This document shows, piece by piece, positions 1 to 11,407 of a stretch of DNA of 64,000 nucleotides; within the stretch, counting starts at the first letter, position 1, and each line of letters starts with the position of its first letter. Position numbers and translations under genes: made by a program. The stretch is from assembly GCF_001642475.1 (NCBI RefSeq), contig NW_019173977.1:124001-188000 (forward strand), in the 5' to 3' direction. The stretch comes from Fonsecaea monophora (taxonomy: Eukaryota; Ascomycota; Eurotiomycetes; Chaetothyriales; Herpotrichiellaceae). The notes under the pieces are model-generated. The model had not been told where the DNA came from. It was given only the letters and a program-made list of their open reading frames with translations, and searched no databases.

Positions 1-659
1 GCGTCTGCGTCGCTGCGGTGCTTGCTCACAGGAAAAAGGTTAGGATAATGAAGTTTGTTATGTACCTAGCTCGCTAGATATTCTTGTTCTACACGACTCA
101 ACTCGGCTTCGACTTCGCTCAGCCTGATTCAGCTCGGTTTATCTCTTTCTGTCTTTGGCCCTCCTTCCTCCCTGAGCCCTACTGTACTCTCCTCAAAAGC
201 AAGCAACAGCAAGACTGAATCTAAGCGTATGCGATTGTTCATGTAAGTTTTCCTATTCCCGGATCGGAACATGATGCCATATGATACGATCAGATCTACA
301 TGATTCGCGCGTTATTATTAACCCGGAAACTTGAAAGTACGCTGCTCTGTTGGGAGATCTGATCCGATCTCATCTCATTTGAGCCCAGCAACTCATCCTG
401 GTAATGTCATGGTACAATAGCACACTGTTGTGATCGCGTTGAGAGCAAAGCCAAGTCATACTCCGACATAGACAATTCTCCTGCCAGCAAGCACCCCGTA
501 CATGCATGCTTGGTGCTGTGTTCAGTTTGGCCAGAGTTTTGCATTTCTCTTTCTCGCCACCAAAGCTCCGTTTCCCAGCCCATCCTTGTCCCGATTCCAT
601 TCCCACGCAACTTTCATTCTGAGTTCACTCGCTTCGATGAGTTCTTAGCGCCCTTATTC
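1..659. other. Intergenic stretch, nothing recognised
   Basis: No family-like reading frame was found. It probably holds the 3' flank of the Atg29 gene. A 19-base segment at 62-80 recurs in inverted orientation at 35712-35730 (see findings). Confidence 0.5.
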
Positions 660-2249
660 TCATCTCTCGCTCACGTTACCACCTGCGGTACCACCACCAC
701 CACCACCTCCTCCTCCTCCTCCTCCTGCTCCGCCTGCACCTCCACGACCATGACCTTCACCACCTCTTGCGTCAAAATACCTTGACCTCAAAGCCTGTCC
801 GATTCCACTAGTGACCCTGCCTCCAAACCCTCCAAAATGCGTCGTCATCGTGGTATTCCCCATTCCGCTCAACAATGCTTCTTCCAACGCCGATTGCGTA
901 ACACTCGTATCATCCAGGTCGGAAAAGGAGGATCCCATAGAAGGCGAGGTATCAGACCCTGGACCTGTGCCATGGCGGCGAGGCGAGGCTGCGGCAGATG
1001 CGGACTGAGAGTTGGTGTGGAGAAGCGCACGGTGAGGAGGAGATAAAGGTGTGCCGAGCCTCGGAATGGCAGGAGGTTGGGTTGTCGGATTACCTTGAGA
1101 AGAGTATTGGCCATCGGTTCGAGGCGCGGGTCGAGTCGAGGTTGTGTTTGCAGCAGCGGGATAGGTAGGGGATGACGGAGATGAGGTCGAGGATAAGACG
1201 GTTGGTGGATTTCGTTGGGTCTGGACAGGAGTCGGCGGCTCGATGGTGGGAGACGAGACTATGCGTTCCGATGTCGTGCGACGCTGCATGCTGGGTCGCT
1301 GTGTTTGCAAAGCGCCGCGCAACGTTGCACCAGGATCCTGTTGGGAGGAAGATGATGGCCGAGGCTTGGTTTCGGTTGGGGGGTTGGCAAATGGGAGAAA
1401 AGATGGCTCGTCTTCTTCATCGTCTTCCTCGTCATGGGTAGGCGGATTCTGTGCAAGGCCCTTGTCGTCCAAATTACTAGTGGCACCCTTTTGGGATTGA
1501 AACTCCTTCCTGTAGGAAAGAACGCGGCGGTGCATAGACGAGGGGTTTGGTCGTCGAGCCATAATCCGGGATTGAGTCATCTCATCTTCCGAGTCAGATG
1601 ATTGGGCTTGATTGTTGCGCGTCTGACCTGGCGATCTTGCCAATGGATGCTGGATACTGCCTCTTCTAGACTGCGGAGCCTCTGCATCCTTGGAAGATTG
1701 CCTCGACAATGGTCTTGATGTTCCAGAAGCCACCCTGGTCTGTGGACCTCCGGCAGCTGCAACTGGCCCAGACGTGTTCCGGAACGGCAGTGAAGTCCTG
1801 CTCTTAGCAGGAGTTCCTGGCGTACTGTCTCCTCCTCCCGCAACAGGACTTCCAATGTGTTGGGTGGACAACCGAGAAGGAACACGTGACCCTCCACTGC
1901 CAGCTCTCTTCATTGCCTGGCCACCCACCATGCTGGCGGAAGCTGATCCCGGAGCCGGGGAGGGCGTGGCAGATTGTCTGTTTCCAACTCGTCGCATCTG
2001 TGCCCGAACCTGGGACAGTTGTCGCTCGTAGAGCCATGCCGCTTGTTGGAGGAGAAAGGCTTGCGTCACCTCAAATCTCTCTGATAGTGCCTTCCAGTCG
2101 ATTTCATTGTTTTTGGACTGACGAGACATGACATCCCATAGTGCTCGCTCTTTTGCTGCAGACCAAGCCACAGGGGGGGGATCGACAAAGTCACCCCGAT
2201 TAAAGGGGAGCCGGACGAAGACAGTGAAGTGGTCCTCGATTTCGGCCAT
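660..2249 (-). CDS. ATG29: Autophagy-related protein 29 (Atg29)
   Basis: Atg29 is a scaffold partner of Atg17 and Atg31 at the phagophore assembly site, where it helps start autophagosome formation. The first ~90 residues carry the conserved Atg29 region (HFTVFVRLPF, then GDFVDPPPV, a Trp-rich helix and FLLQQAAWLYERQLSQVRAQ). The remaining ~430 residues are low-complexity Ser/Pro/Arg-rich sequence, as in other filamentous fungi, and end in a run of about a dozen Gly. I chose the Met at 2249 because family homology begins directly after it; an in-frame Met 12 codons upstream (2285) is an alternative. With the chosen start the protein is about 529 aa, encoded in a single exon. The gene is transcribed away from the small Cys-rich gene at 3.8 kb. 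Confidence 0.9.
   Translation of the reverse strand: MAEIEDHFTVFVRLPFNRGDFVDPPPVAWSAAKERALWDVMSRQSKNNEIDWKALSERFEVTQAFLLQQAAWLYERQLSQVRAQMRRVGNRQSATPSPAPGSASASMVGGQAMKRAGSGGSRVPSRLSTQHIGSPVAGGGDSTPGTPAKSRTSLPFRNTSGPVAAAGGPQTRVASGTSRPLSRQSSKDAEAPQSRRGSIQHPLARSPGQTRNNQAQSSDSEDEMTQSRIMARRPNPSSMHRRVLSYRKEFQSQKGATSNLDDKGLAQNPPTHDEEDDEEDEPSFLPFANPPTETKPRPSSSSQQDPGATLRGALQTQRPSMQRRTTSERIVSSPTIEPPTPVQTQRNPPTVLSSTSSPSSPTYPAAANTTSTRPAPRTDGQYSSQGNPTTQPPAIPRLGTPLSPPHRALLHTNSQSASAAASPRRHGTGPGSDTSPSMGSSFSDLDDTSVTQSALEEALLSGMGNTTMTTHFGGFGGRVTSGIGQALRSRYFDARGGEGHGRGGAGGAGGGGGGGGGGGGTAGGNVSER
690..735. repeat. Trinucleotide repeats encoding the poly-Gly tail of Atg29
   Basis: Runs of ACC followed by TCC triplets on the + strand read as Gly codons on the - strand within the Atg29 tail. 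Such triplet runs commonly vary in length between strains. Confidence 0.7.
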
Positions 2250-3788
2250 GGTGGTATTGTCACTTGCGGCCGATTCGTGGGTCACAGGATCAGAAACCTG
2301 GACACAGAAGATACGTTAGCTTCCTCTGTGTGTCCAAATGAGATTGACCATGATAAAGGATGATCGTGTCTTGAGATGGACAATGATGAAGTAGGAACAG
2401 GCAAAAGATGAGGCTCAGTGTTGGGACTGTGGCGCTTGTGGCGCAGACAGACGCCACAAGCTGGTTGGTCTGGGCGCCCAGGGACCGGATATACAATTGT
2501 CCGTATATCAACATTATCCTTGTCTCTGTTCCTCTTCCTCTTCCTCATCTATCATGTCTCAGATGATGGCCTTTCGTGTGGTTGACTCACATTGCGCTGA
2601 AGTTCTCTCGCTTCCAAGTAAGAGGCCTGAGTTGGGGTCTTGTCGGAGCTTGAGTCGTCTTCCCAATTATTCTCATCGTCGTGGTCGTGGACTTGACCCC
2701 AAATCCAGCACCCAGCACAGTAATCTTCGCCATTCGGATGATTGTGGAGATGTCGTTGGTAGGCCATGCTTGGGGTGAGGATCTGCTGGTATTCGCCGTC
2801 GAGCTGTACAGAAGTTTGTGGTCAAAAGATGTCCTGTCTGTTCACGATGGAGGTCGTGGGTTGCGTCTCATGTAGCCAGAGGCACACAAGGACTGGAACA
2901 GACGTACCTCTGAGCTTGAAGTTGCGTTCAATTCCTCAGCGGTTTTCTGAGGCGAATTCCCGCGAGGTTTGGAGAGAAGACCGTGAAAGGTCTGCGCAAG
3001 TCGAAGGGAATTCATTGTTGCTAAAGTGAACCTGTTAACACGTCGCCGACTAAGCGATGATGTCGTTAACACATTTGGCAGACCTCTCGGCAGGACACAC
3101 GCACCGAATTCTTCAGAAAGGTCTGTCAACGTCGATGTCACTCTTCTCGCAGTCGACCACCTTCAGATTGTGTCTTCAAGATTGTATCTTCAGATGCCCG
3201 AGCCTTGCTCCTCTCTCGCGATAAACCATCTGCTGGGAAGTCCAACAGTCTGGATTCACGTTCTCTCCGAGATGGTGAACTACTGGCAAAAGGTGTCTTG
3301 CTCACGAGATGTCTCAAATCATGTTGCAGGAAGACAACAAGGCGACTCGCCCTGCTTTCCTCTCTAGGATGTTCTCTTCTAAAGGACGATTCTACCGCAC
3401 CACTATGCCGCCAGGCGCTACTGTCAACAGCAAAGGCCCCAGCACCGTGTTGAAAACATTCATCTCAGTGTTCAACTCATCTCAAATTTGCAGGATCACT
3501 CTCAAGGACAGACTGAGACAGATCATCATCCAAGGCGCGACAAAGGCCTGGAATCCATCCTCCTCCTTCATCAGCCCACGCAACCTATTCAAACAAACCT
3601 TCAAGCCTACCGATCCAGCTTCACGTCTCTCCTCTCACGAATGTCACACTTCTCTACCCGGCACCCATTCACTGCTCTCAGTGGAGGTATCCTTGTCAGC
3701 ATTCCTCTCAGACTCACCAACCTCGCCAGCGACAGACACTCAATCAAGCACATCAACCTACGCAGAGACCTCTAAGTCACAGGCCGAC
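2250..3788. other. Intergenic, shared upstream region of two divergent genes
   Basis: About 1.5 kb between Atg29 (-) and the Cys-rich gene (+). Only short overlapping open frames are present. From 3309 the + strand is open in the frame of the downstream gene, so part of this region could be coding if that gene starts earlier. Confidence 0.5.
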
Positions 3789-4229
3789 ATGTGCTTCAAA
3801 TACAAGTGCGACGCCTGCAAGAAGGCGAATTACAACTTCTGCGAGGACTACCTCCAGAACGAGGAGGACCGCAAGTGGTGCAACGTTGCGGTGGAGAACC
3901 CCTGGGGCAGCATGCTCAAACGCTGCCATACCTGCGCGACGGTCATCGGCGCCATAAAGGAGCTGAAGGCGCTCGTGTTCCGGGAGCCATGGCTCCTGAC
4001 TGAGGGCATGGCGGGCGCGCCAGAGAAGGCCGCCTGGGAGAAGGAGGAAGAGAAGGAAGCCGCCGGGGTGGTTGCCGTTGTCGATACTGACGACGACGAC
4101 ACCCCCGACGGCTATACAAAGGAGGAACGGGACCGGATTCGGTGGGAGGCCGAAGAGGCCGTCATGCGTCGCTGGGGGCTGATGAAGGCGGAGCAGGCCG
4201 CAGAGGAGGAAGCCAACAAGGCTGAATAG
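3789..4229 (+). CDS. Small Cys-rich hypothetical protein
   Basis: The function is not recognised. The 146-residue product begins MCFKYKCDACKKANYNFC, with Cys pairs resembling a small zinc-ribbon-like knuckle, plus further Cys near residue 37 and a CHTC near residues 50-53. Its C-terminal half is acidic and Lys/Glu-rich, probably helical, with DTDDDD near residue 100. Small fungal proteins starting with Met-Cys and a C-x2-C knuckle are common and uncharacterised. The frame stays open back to a Met at 3309, giving 306 aa. I prefer 3789 because the upstream 160 codons are Ser/Thr-rich, lack obvious domain character and look like leader. There is no signal peptide or membrane segment. Confidence 0.55.
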   Translation: MCFKYKCDACKKANYNFCEDYLQNEEDRKWCNVAVENPWGSMLKRCHTCATVIGAIKELKALVFREPWLLTEGMAGAPEKAAWEKEEEKEAAGVVAVVDTDDDDTPDGYTKEERDRIRWEAEEAVMRRWGLMKAEQAAEEEANKAE

Positions 4230-4894
4230 AGAAGAAACCTGCCAGCGAGCATGATGGCTGACTCGGCCGGGGAGAGTTCATGTGCTGTTTGTGTACGAAG
4301 CTTGGGGGAGCAAGTGTTGGATCGAGCGAGCGCTCTGTAGCCATCGGCTACTGAATAAGAGAGAGAGTTTTCACATCCTGTTTTTTATCCTCGACTTCTT
4401 TTCCCCATTCTTTGAGCACCCGGAGCATCTTGGTTACATCGCCGTCGACTACATGATGGCAGTGGATGCAGCCATGTCTGCAAGACACCGATTCTGGTTT
4501 TAATTGACACCCTCGTCATTGAGCCATCGGCCCACGAGCAACAACCCCCCACAAGCGATCAACTTACAGGAGCAAAGCGTGTCTCCTATACTGGCACTTG
4601 GTACCCTTCAGGCAGAGCTTTCTACACTGACTATGACCGATACTGACTGATATTCAGAGGTGCCACTGGTACATAGTAACTAGAAGAAGTTGGTTGTTTG
4701 ATGCGTCGGAACGCATTAGCGTTGTTCCAGGAACCAAGACGCGAGCAACGTCATCCCCAACCCACCAAGAAAAAGCAAGCATCCCACCTACTATTACTAG
4801 GTACTCGGTACACTGCATCCAGCTTCTCGAAAAGACAAGAGAAATTCATTTGTACTATCGTGTCTGCGACGCAGTGCCGAAGTTAAAAGTAGCC
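4230..4894. other. Intergenic, upstream of the GH16 gene
   Basis: No supported gene. The frame of the GH16 gene is open back to 4694, but the codons before 4895 give neither a signal peptide nor family similarity, so I treat them as leader. Confidence 0.5.
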
Positions 4895-6253
4895 ATGCCG
4901 TTCAAAAACACCCTCGCGCAATTCAAAGCGCAGATCAAGGACCTCCAGCAGGAAGGTCAGAAGATTCTATCCGGGGGCCAGCAACGACACCAACCTCCTC
5001 CACCACCGCAACAGTATCCTCCAGCAATCCCGCAAGCCACACATCCCAACCTGCAGGGCCAGCCGGGATTCCCGCCGCAGCCGACGACATACTGGCAAGC
5101 GCGTTTCGATCCCGGAACACCCATAAGCGCCGAGTGGGAGCATAAGCTGGGAAACAACAACGGATGGGGAAATAATGAGATCGAGCATTATACGCCCGAG
5201 GGGGAGAATTCATTCTAGTAAGTTGTTACCAAGTCTCACTTCTGGGTCGAAAGGTGAATACTTGTCAGAAGTCCGTGGAGTGTTGTCTTTTCACCCTCAT
5301 CCTTCTCTCCTTTCCGCAGTCCGGGGCCTCGTGGTTCGCGATATGAAGACGAGGATCGGTATTTTTGGTATTTGGAGAGTTTCTCGAAAATACAGGAACT
5401 TGCTCAAGACTAGAGCGGTCGGCCCTGTGATAATAAGGCTTCTATTTCTTTGTTTCTATATGGTTCTATCATGATCAGCAACACATCCCAACCATCTACA
5501 GATACTACCCTCCCATCCTGCATTCTTATGTTACAACCACTTGAGCCGAGAGACAATATCTAACGTTATGCACGCTCTCTCTGTGCGCTGCTTTTCCACA
5601 GCACGCCCAACCACCTCCTCGTTCTGCGCGCCATCGCATCGCCAAACAACCCAGACCCTGGGAAGAAGTACACCTCGGCACGCCTCGTTTCGCGACAACG
5701 GCTGTCCCGTCCCCAGGGCAGCTTGGTGGCAACACTAACGCTGCCGTGTGCGGGGGGCATCTGGCCAGCGTTCTGGCTGCTGCCGTTTGAGCCGTTTACG
5801 TGGCCGACGGATGGCGAGGTGGACATTGCCGAGACCTGGAACGGCGATGGAGTCAACCACTCGTGCCTGCACTGGGGCTTCTACACGCCGCAGGACACGA
5901 TGAAGCACCGCGTCGTCGCCACCCCCGTACACGGCATGGCCAACGGACGACCCGTGCGCTTCGAGTTCGCGTGGGCCCAGGACCCCGCCACGGGCCAGGG
6001 CAGACTGGTGTGGTGGATCGACGGGCAGGCCGTCATGAAGGCCCCTATACCCAGCGGCACGCGGCCCATGGCCGACTTTGTTGTGCTCCTCAACATCGCC
6101 ATGGGCGGCAACGTCTGCGCCGGCAAGATTCCCAGCGAGGGCACCTACGACATGGTCGTGCACGAGATTAAGATGATGGATGAGCCCGAGGCCGGCGGCT
6201 GGGCTAAGTTCGACAGGGACTGGGGCTGGGTCAGGGAGGGGGATACGATTTGA
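4895..6253 (+). CDS. Glycoside hydrolase family 16 protein, no signal peptide
   Basis: A beta-glucanase/transglycosylase-fold enzyme predicted to cleave beta-1,3 or mixed-linked glucans. I infer two exons, 4895-5217 and 5602-6253, with a 384 bp GTAAGT...ACAG intron. The splice joins NNEIEHYTPEGENSF-Y to TPNHLLVLRAIAS and keeps the GH16 core collinear. The protein is 324 aa. The catalytic signature E-V-D-I-A-E sits at residues 180-185 with all three acids (E180, D182, E185) present, preceded by GGIWPAFWLLP. The N-terminus (MPFKNTLAQFKAQIKDLQQ, then Gln/Pro-rich sequence) is hydrophilic. With no signal peptide, secretion by the usual route is not predicted, which is odd for GH16. The upstream in-frame extension does not supply a signal either. 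Codon third positions are GC-rich. Confidence 0.85.
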
Positions 6254-7052
6254 GGTTGAGAGGCGTGAGTTTCCCCCCTCTTTTCTCATTGTCTTCTTTT
6301 ATTCAGTTCATTGCATTGCATTTTTCATTTTCATCCCCGGTCGTGATCCTCTATCAGCCTTGAAGGGTCAAGGCCAGGCTTTAGCTGATCTTTTATTCAT
6401 TCACTCAATCAATCCCTCACTTGAGACAAATAAGACCAAGTTAACTCACTCACTGGAAAATATAGATACCTACCCATGCTTTTTAGCCCTCTAACTCTCT
6501 AACTACTTGTCATTCATTCCATTCATTACATTTCATCACATCTCAACACAACACAATATGAGCGATTTTAACGACGTCAACGACAACTCTCGAATGATAA
6601 TCAATCAAGCGCCATATTTTCAGCCAATAAATCTCGAAAAACGAAAGTCTAGCGATATATATCTTGAGCAATAATCCCTCGAAATGCAATTTAAGCGAAA
6701 TATAAAACGACCGATTCTTGGAGCATGAGACCACGCACAATCATATATTACGAGATAGAGAATGAAATCTACCTCCAAAATTAGGAGCAGGTACCAAAAT
6801 GAAGACTTTACCGCGTACTGGGAAGGTTTATGGTTGACGACTTCCTTATCCTTCAGAAGAATACAAGACATGTGAAATACAAACGCATGTCAAATTTTTT
6901 CTTTTCCTGTACTAATTACTTTTTCTATCTTCTTCCCCGCCAAATTCGATTACTATCGTCGGTATATTAACGATCGTCCATACATTATTCACCGCCACTC
7001 TTCATCCCTTTCGCCGTTTCACATCCTCACAAAAGATCCACACATATCACAT
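6254..7052. other. Intergenic, AT-rich island
   Basis: From about 6490 to 7010 the sequence becomes clearly AT-rich compared with its flanks. A 38-codon frame starts at 6558, with no recognisable product. It is probably the 3' flanks of two convergent genes; a decayed element is possible but not shown. Confidence 0.45.
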
Positions 7053-8760
7053 TTAACCAGCTTGGTACAAGGCCGGTCCAGCGTAAACGTATCTGTATGA
7101 TTGGTTAGTACATGAATACATGCTTGCGCTCTTTTTTTTCTCTTTGAGATGCGAGGGGAAAATGACTCACGGATTAACCATGGACAAGTTGAACGGGGTG
7201 ACATATGGATTTTGACTGGTCAATGCGATGAACATGGTTGCATTGACGGCAGGACTGAAATAATTAGCTTACTCTCATACAAGAACTGATACACAATAGA
7301 TCGAACGGAGTATGGGTTGGATGCAACGGGACTTACTCTCCAGCAAAGGTCGACATGTTTGGCTGGACAACCGCAGCGGTGTTGCCACTGACGTTGACGA
7401 GTGGGATGAACGTGGCGTTGAGCTGGGAGACGAAGAGTGCGTAGCGGGGCGCATCGGCCAGAGGCGACCGCGCGGTAATGTAACTGTTGTTAGGACCGAC
7501 GGTTTGGTTCACATTGCCCCAGGAGAATTGGATGGGTCTGCCAGGATATGAGAGTGGGATAGACTTGTTCTGGCTGATGGCTGGACCACAGTCTGAAGAT
7601 GCACCTTCTGCGTTGACGCACAGATTACTCGAAGCGATACCGGTCGTGTTCAGCGGGTTGGATCCGGTGGTGTTCGATACGGGGCCGATATTGGGGTTTG
7701 TTTTTGCCGGATTCGGGTTGTTCACGATGGTCAGCGCAGGGAAATTCTGCCATGCCAAACGGGTCGTGTTCGCAGGGCAACTCGAGCTGAGAGAAGAGTC
7801 AGTACAGGGAACCGGGGGGAGCTATGCAGAGCTCCTGCATGCCAGAGCACGAGATGACAACTTACATATACGGCGCTAGCAGTGTCCATGCCCAGGATTG
7901 GGGAATGCCAGGGATAAACCACAACGGCATCGGGAACAGACCGTCAAACTGGCGGAAAATCAACTGTTGGCGAGCTTCAGTGGAGATGGACTCAAGGAGT
8001 AACGTGGCAGACTCTCGCGAATCGAGATGCCCGAGGAAACCGTAGACGCCACTTTCGCCAAAGCGAGTCAATTTCTGGCAAAAGTCGATGAACTCGCGCA
8101 CGTTAGTGTAGGGATAGTTGTAGGTACATTGAGGTGGCGCCTGAATTCGTTCGCCATGAATGTTAGTCCTGAAGGCGCAACGTCTAGTAGTAGAACTGCC
8201 TGAACACTCACCGCAGGTCCTAGGATGTTGCTGAGCAGCGTCGCGTGGCCGACCTCTTGGTTTGCCATGAACTCGATCAAAAATCGATCCTCGGCCGTCA
8301 ATCCGGCGTTGTTGAAATCCTGGACGGAGAAACGAGCGAGTCCATTGTGGAACAGGTCCAGCTCTATCCATTCCTGGTAAAGAGCGAGAGTCAGAGACTC
8401 GTAGTCGAAATCGGACAACGGGTGATAGTATGGCAAGGTTCCATTGGTGCCCTGCCCGCCAGCCGGCTGATACGGAACTGGCATGTTCGAAGCCTGAAGC
8501 AACCCATTGTTGTTGGTATACGTGACCGGTGCAGGGCCAGCAGGAGCAATCGATTGAGCCACCGCGGGCGCGCTCAAGGCTCCCGTCACCGTCGGACTAG
8601 GACCGTTGTAAGGGCCATGAGAGGTCGGTCCCGTCACTTCACTGCTTCGGACAGGAGGGATGGGAGCGCTGGCGGGCGTGAGAGTCAGCTGGGGAGCAGG
8701 AGCAGGGGCAGCCGCTGCTAGAGCACCAAAGCTCAAGAGAATACCCGCAGAGGACTTCAT
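7053..8760 (-). CDS. Rds1-like secreted protein with ferritin-like domain
   Basis: Related to the stress-responsive Rds1 family of ascomycetes, whose biochemical role is unknown. I infer five exons on the minus strand: 8760-8212, 8140-7866, 7786-7337, 7254-7171 and 7092-7053. The introns are 71, 79, 82 and 78 bp. Each has a GTGAGT or GTAAGT donor and two show a perfect ACTAAC branch site. The spliced product is 465 aa. An N-terminal signal peptide (MKSSAGILLSFGALAAAAPAP) precedes a Pro-rich linker. The ferritin-like helices then start at SLTLALYQEWIELDLFHNGL, with the conserved FMANQEVGHATLL containing the Glu-x2-His pair typical of this fold. Many N-x-S/T sites in the last third suit a secreted protein. 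Start at 8760 rather than 8814 because the signal peptide begins there. Confidence 0.85.
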
Positions 8761-11407
8761 TGTCACGACAGTAATATGAGTATAGATCCAGGAACAGGGG
8801 AGGATGAGGGCCAAAGGAATTGTGCGGGAATTATAGCTTTCATTGACCCTTCGCCTTCAACAACCAGCATGACCTCAACATTCTGTCCATACCGAGAGCA
8901 TCCGGTCGTCAGCTCCATTTCTTCCAAATCTAGTTCGCAAGCCTACGGAATCGAGGCTCGGCAGGTAGTTGTCGAACAGCATTCAACCACATATTTCTCC
9001 TGTATGAGCAAAGGGCGGGGAAATGTAGCTGTCATGAACGCGCCACACGAGCATTGCCGGTGGTCAGCTCCCCCAATGGCCATCCCACACGAAAGTCGAT
9101 GTACCGGGCTCTTCCAAGTCGTGACGTAGTCAATGATGCTGGGAGAGGGCCGGGAGGCACGAGATGTAAGACGAGGCTGCGCAAGTCCTTGGTCAACGTA
9201 ATTCCTCGGGAGATTTTTGTGTAAGGCTGACGGTGGCAATAGGGTAGGTAGAGCTGCTCAGGAACAGCTCTTGTCATGACGTTTGTGGTTGAACCGGATC
9301 AGATATCCAGAAGCTGCATCCCAGCAGCACCAGCAAATGGTAACGATCGACCACCTCCCAGGCCTTTCCCGAGTTTTCATCGCATTCGGTCATCGGCAAC
9401 CACACCTTGCCAGAAGGCATCAATCACTGGTCGGACGACGAGCATGGTATGGTAAGGGGTATGGTTGTTGCAGGAGACGTAGTTGAAGTGCGAGTACCGA
9501 GAGACTAGTAGTGAGTGGTGAGTTGAGCAAATACCAAGAAGTGCCTGCGCAATGCCTGCGCAATACGGCTTATGGGCGTGACTGAAGGCTGCGGAGAAAA
9601 CAAAAGGACAGGCGCTCCGACCCAATCGCATGCCACCCAACACACGGCATCACCGTCATGGCCATGAATTATTCATTTTGCGCTGCCTCCATTCGCCATT
9701 TGCCATTTAGCCATTCGCGTCCAGAAGCTGACAACACAAGCAACCAAAACAATGGAGATTGAGTTCCTACCATGCTACGAATCCCGCCCAGGAAACCAGC
9801 GGAGCGCGTGAGATTTGCATTCCCATCTCCGCGAATATCTCCCTCCACCGTCTATCGACCCCATGGATTTTCCGGTGCATCCAACCAGATACTCAGACGG
9901 TTAAGCAATGAATATCAGATCGCCCCGTGACGCAACAGCAGCAGGCAGTAGCAGAATCTCATTTCGGGGCACAAAAACTTGTGATGCAGCCTTCACAAAG
10001 AGGGTTTCCGTATATTGGACATGAGATAGAGGTCTGTTCTCAATATGTGATCTGCCCGTCCGGGCTCCGAACGAGCGAGAGAAATTACATTCGCGTATTT
10101 GGTGAGCAGGTCAGATTCGATGCGGAGTTGTTACCTCGTCCATGTCGAAAGCAACATCACCACCGTGAGACGCAGGCATGGGAGATCATCATCTATGCAC
10201 AGTCAGATCGATCGATGCACCTTAACGCGACAGTGTCGACTTCTGTGTCAAGTCGACCTCCGCCTGCACTTCATTGCCATATGCGGATATGTATGCATCG
10301 GGCACCTAGACGTTGTAGCAGACCGGCTCCATAACCAGACAAGCCGCAGGTCGACAAGGAAAAGAAAAGGCCCAGATCTCACACCGTCAGCCCCAGAAGG
10401 CTCAGCTGCGACGAGTACGGACTTCAGGGCGCCATAGAGGCTCGGCGTTGAGCCACTGGAGAAATTCAAACCCCCTGAGAAACGGAGAATCAGTGTGAAA
10501 CAACACAGAAAAAACTAATATTACACCATCGCGTCCATCTGCTCACGTTGCCATCTCAGCAGCGCCAGCGCGTCACTGGCACCACGGGGAGCCGTCAAGG
10601 CCATCTCGGGTGGGCAGCCTCACACCAAATTTGGGATATTATTATTGTTATTGGGGACCTGGCTCCTTTTCCAACACGTTTTTCTGGGTTGTTCTTTGGG
10701 CTGATGGACAGATGAACAGACGGGCAGATGGGGCCTCCACCAGCTGCCGCCCGTGATACCCAAACGACCGGCGGCTCATCCACTCCAGGGCTGTGGACCA
10801 TTCTACATTGGGACCTTGGAAAGACCTTCTAGCGACACCCAGATCCTCTGTGGCTGCATGAGGCGCGTCCCACTGGCTGATTGCCCCGGTACCTGCGCAA
10901 GCCTCCGAAGCCTTAATTTGAGCCTGTGGGATGCCTTTCAACTCTGAAGCGAAACTCTCCGGGCTCCTGACTGGCCGGTTGCCCCCTTTCATTCCCCTGT
11001 TGGGTGTCTGTCACCTCGCCGTTGTCCACCATGGGTCCATGGGATTCGCGGTAGTGGCCAGACATGGTGTCTGATGGGCGCCGCTGGGGAAATTGCGCTG
11101 AGAATACTGCGAATTAGCCTCAATCGGTGCATGGCTCGTCGACCCGGCCTCCAATCTCCCTGGCTAGTGACAGCAGTACAAGAAGCTCAGGACGCCCAGA
11201 ACCATCGTCCTTTTTCTCTTCCTATACTCAAGCTGTGACTTTCAGTATCCCACAAAGCCCTTTGACTTCGGTCGTCCATTCTTTCGAGTTCAGCTCACCC
11301 ACGCTCGTTCAAAGCACCACCCCGACGCTCTTCGTTTCTTCGAAGTTATCTACTTTTTTTTCGATTCCGGTAATTCAAAAAACCTCAATCCAACCAAATC
11401 CGAAAAA
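8761..11407. other. Long intergenic region, nothing recognised
   Basis: About 2.6 kb holding only short overlapping frames with no family resemblance on either strand. The pyrimidine-rich stretch just before 11408 probably belongs to the promoter and leader of the GPI-protein gene. Confidence 0.5.

Noticed and set aside
3309..3788. N-terminal extension of the small Cys-rich protein
   Set aside because: Open but Ser/Thr-rich and without conserved character; the Met-Cys start at 3789 is more typical.
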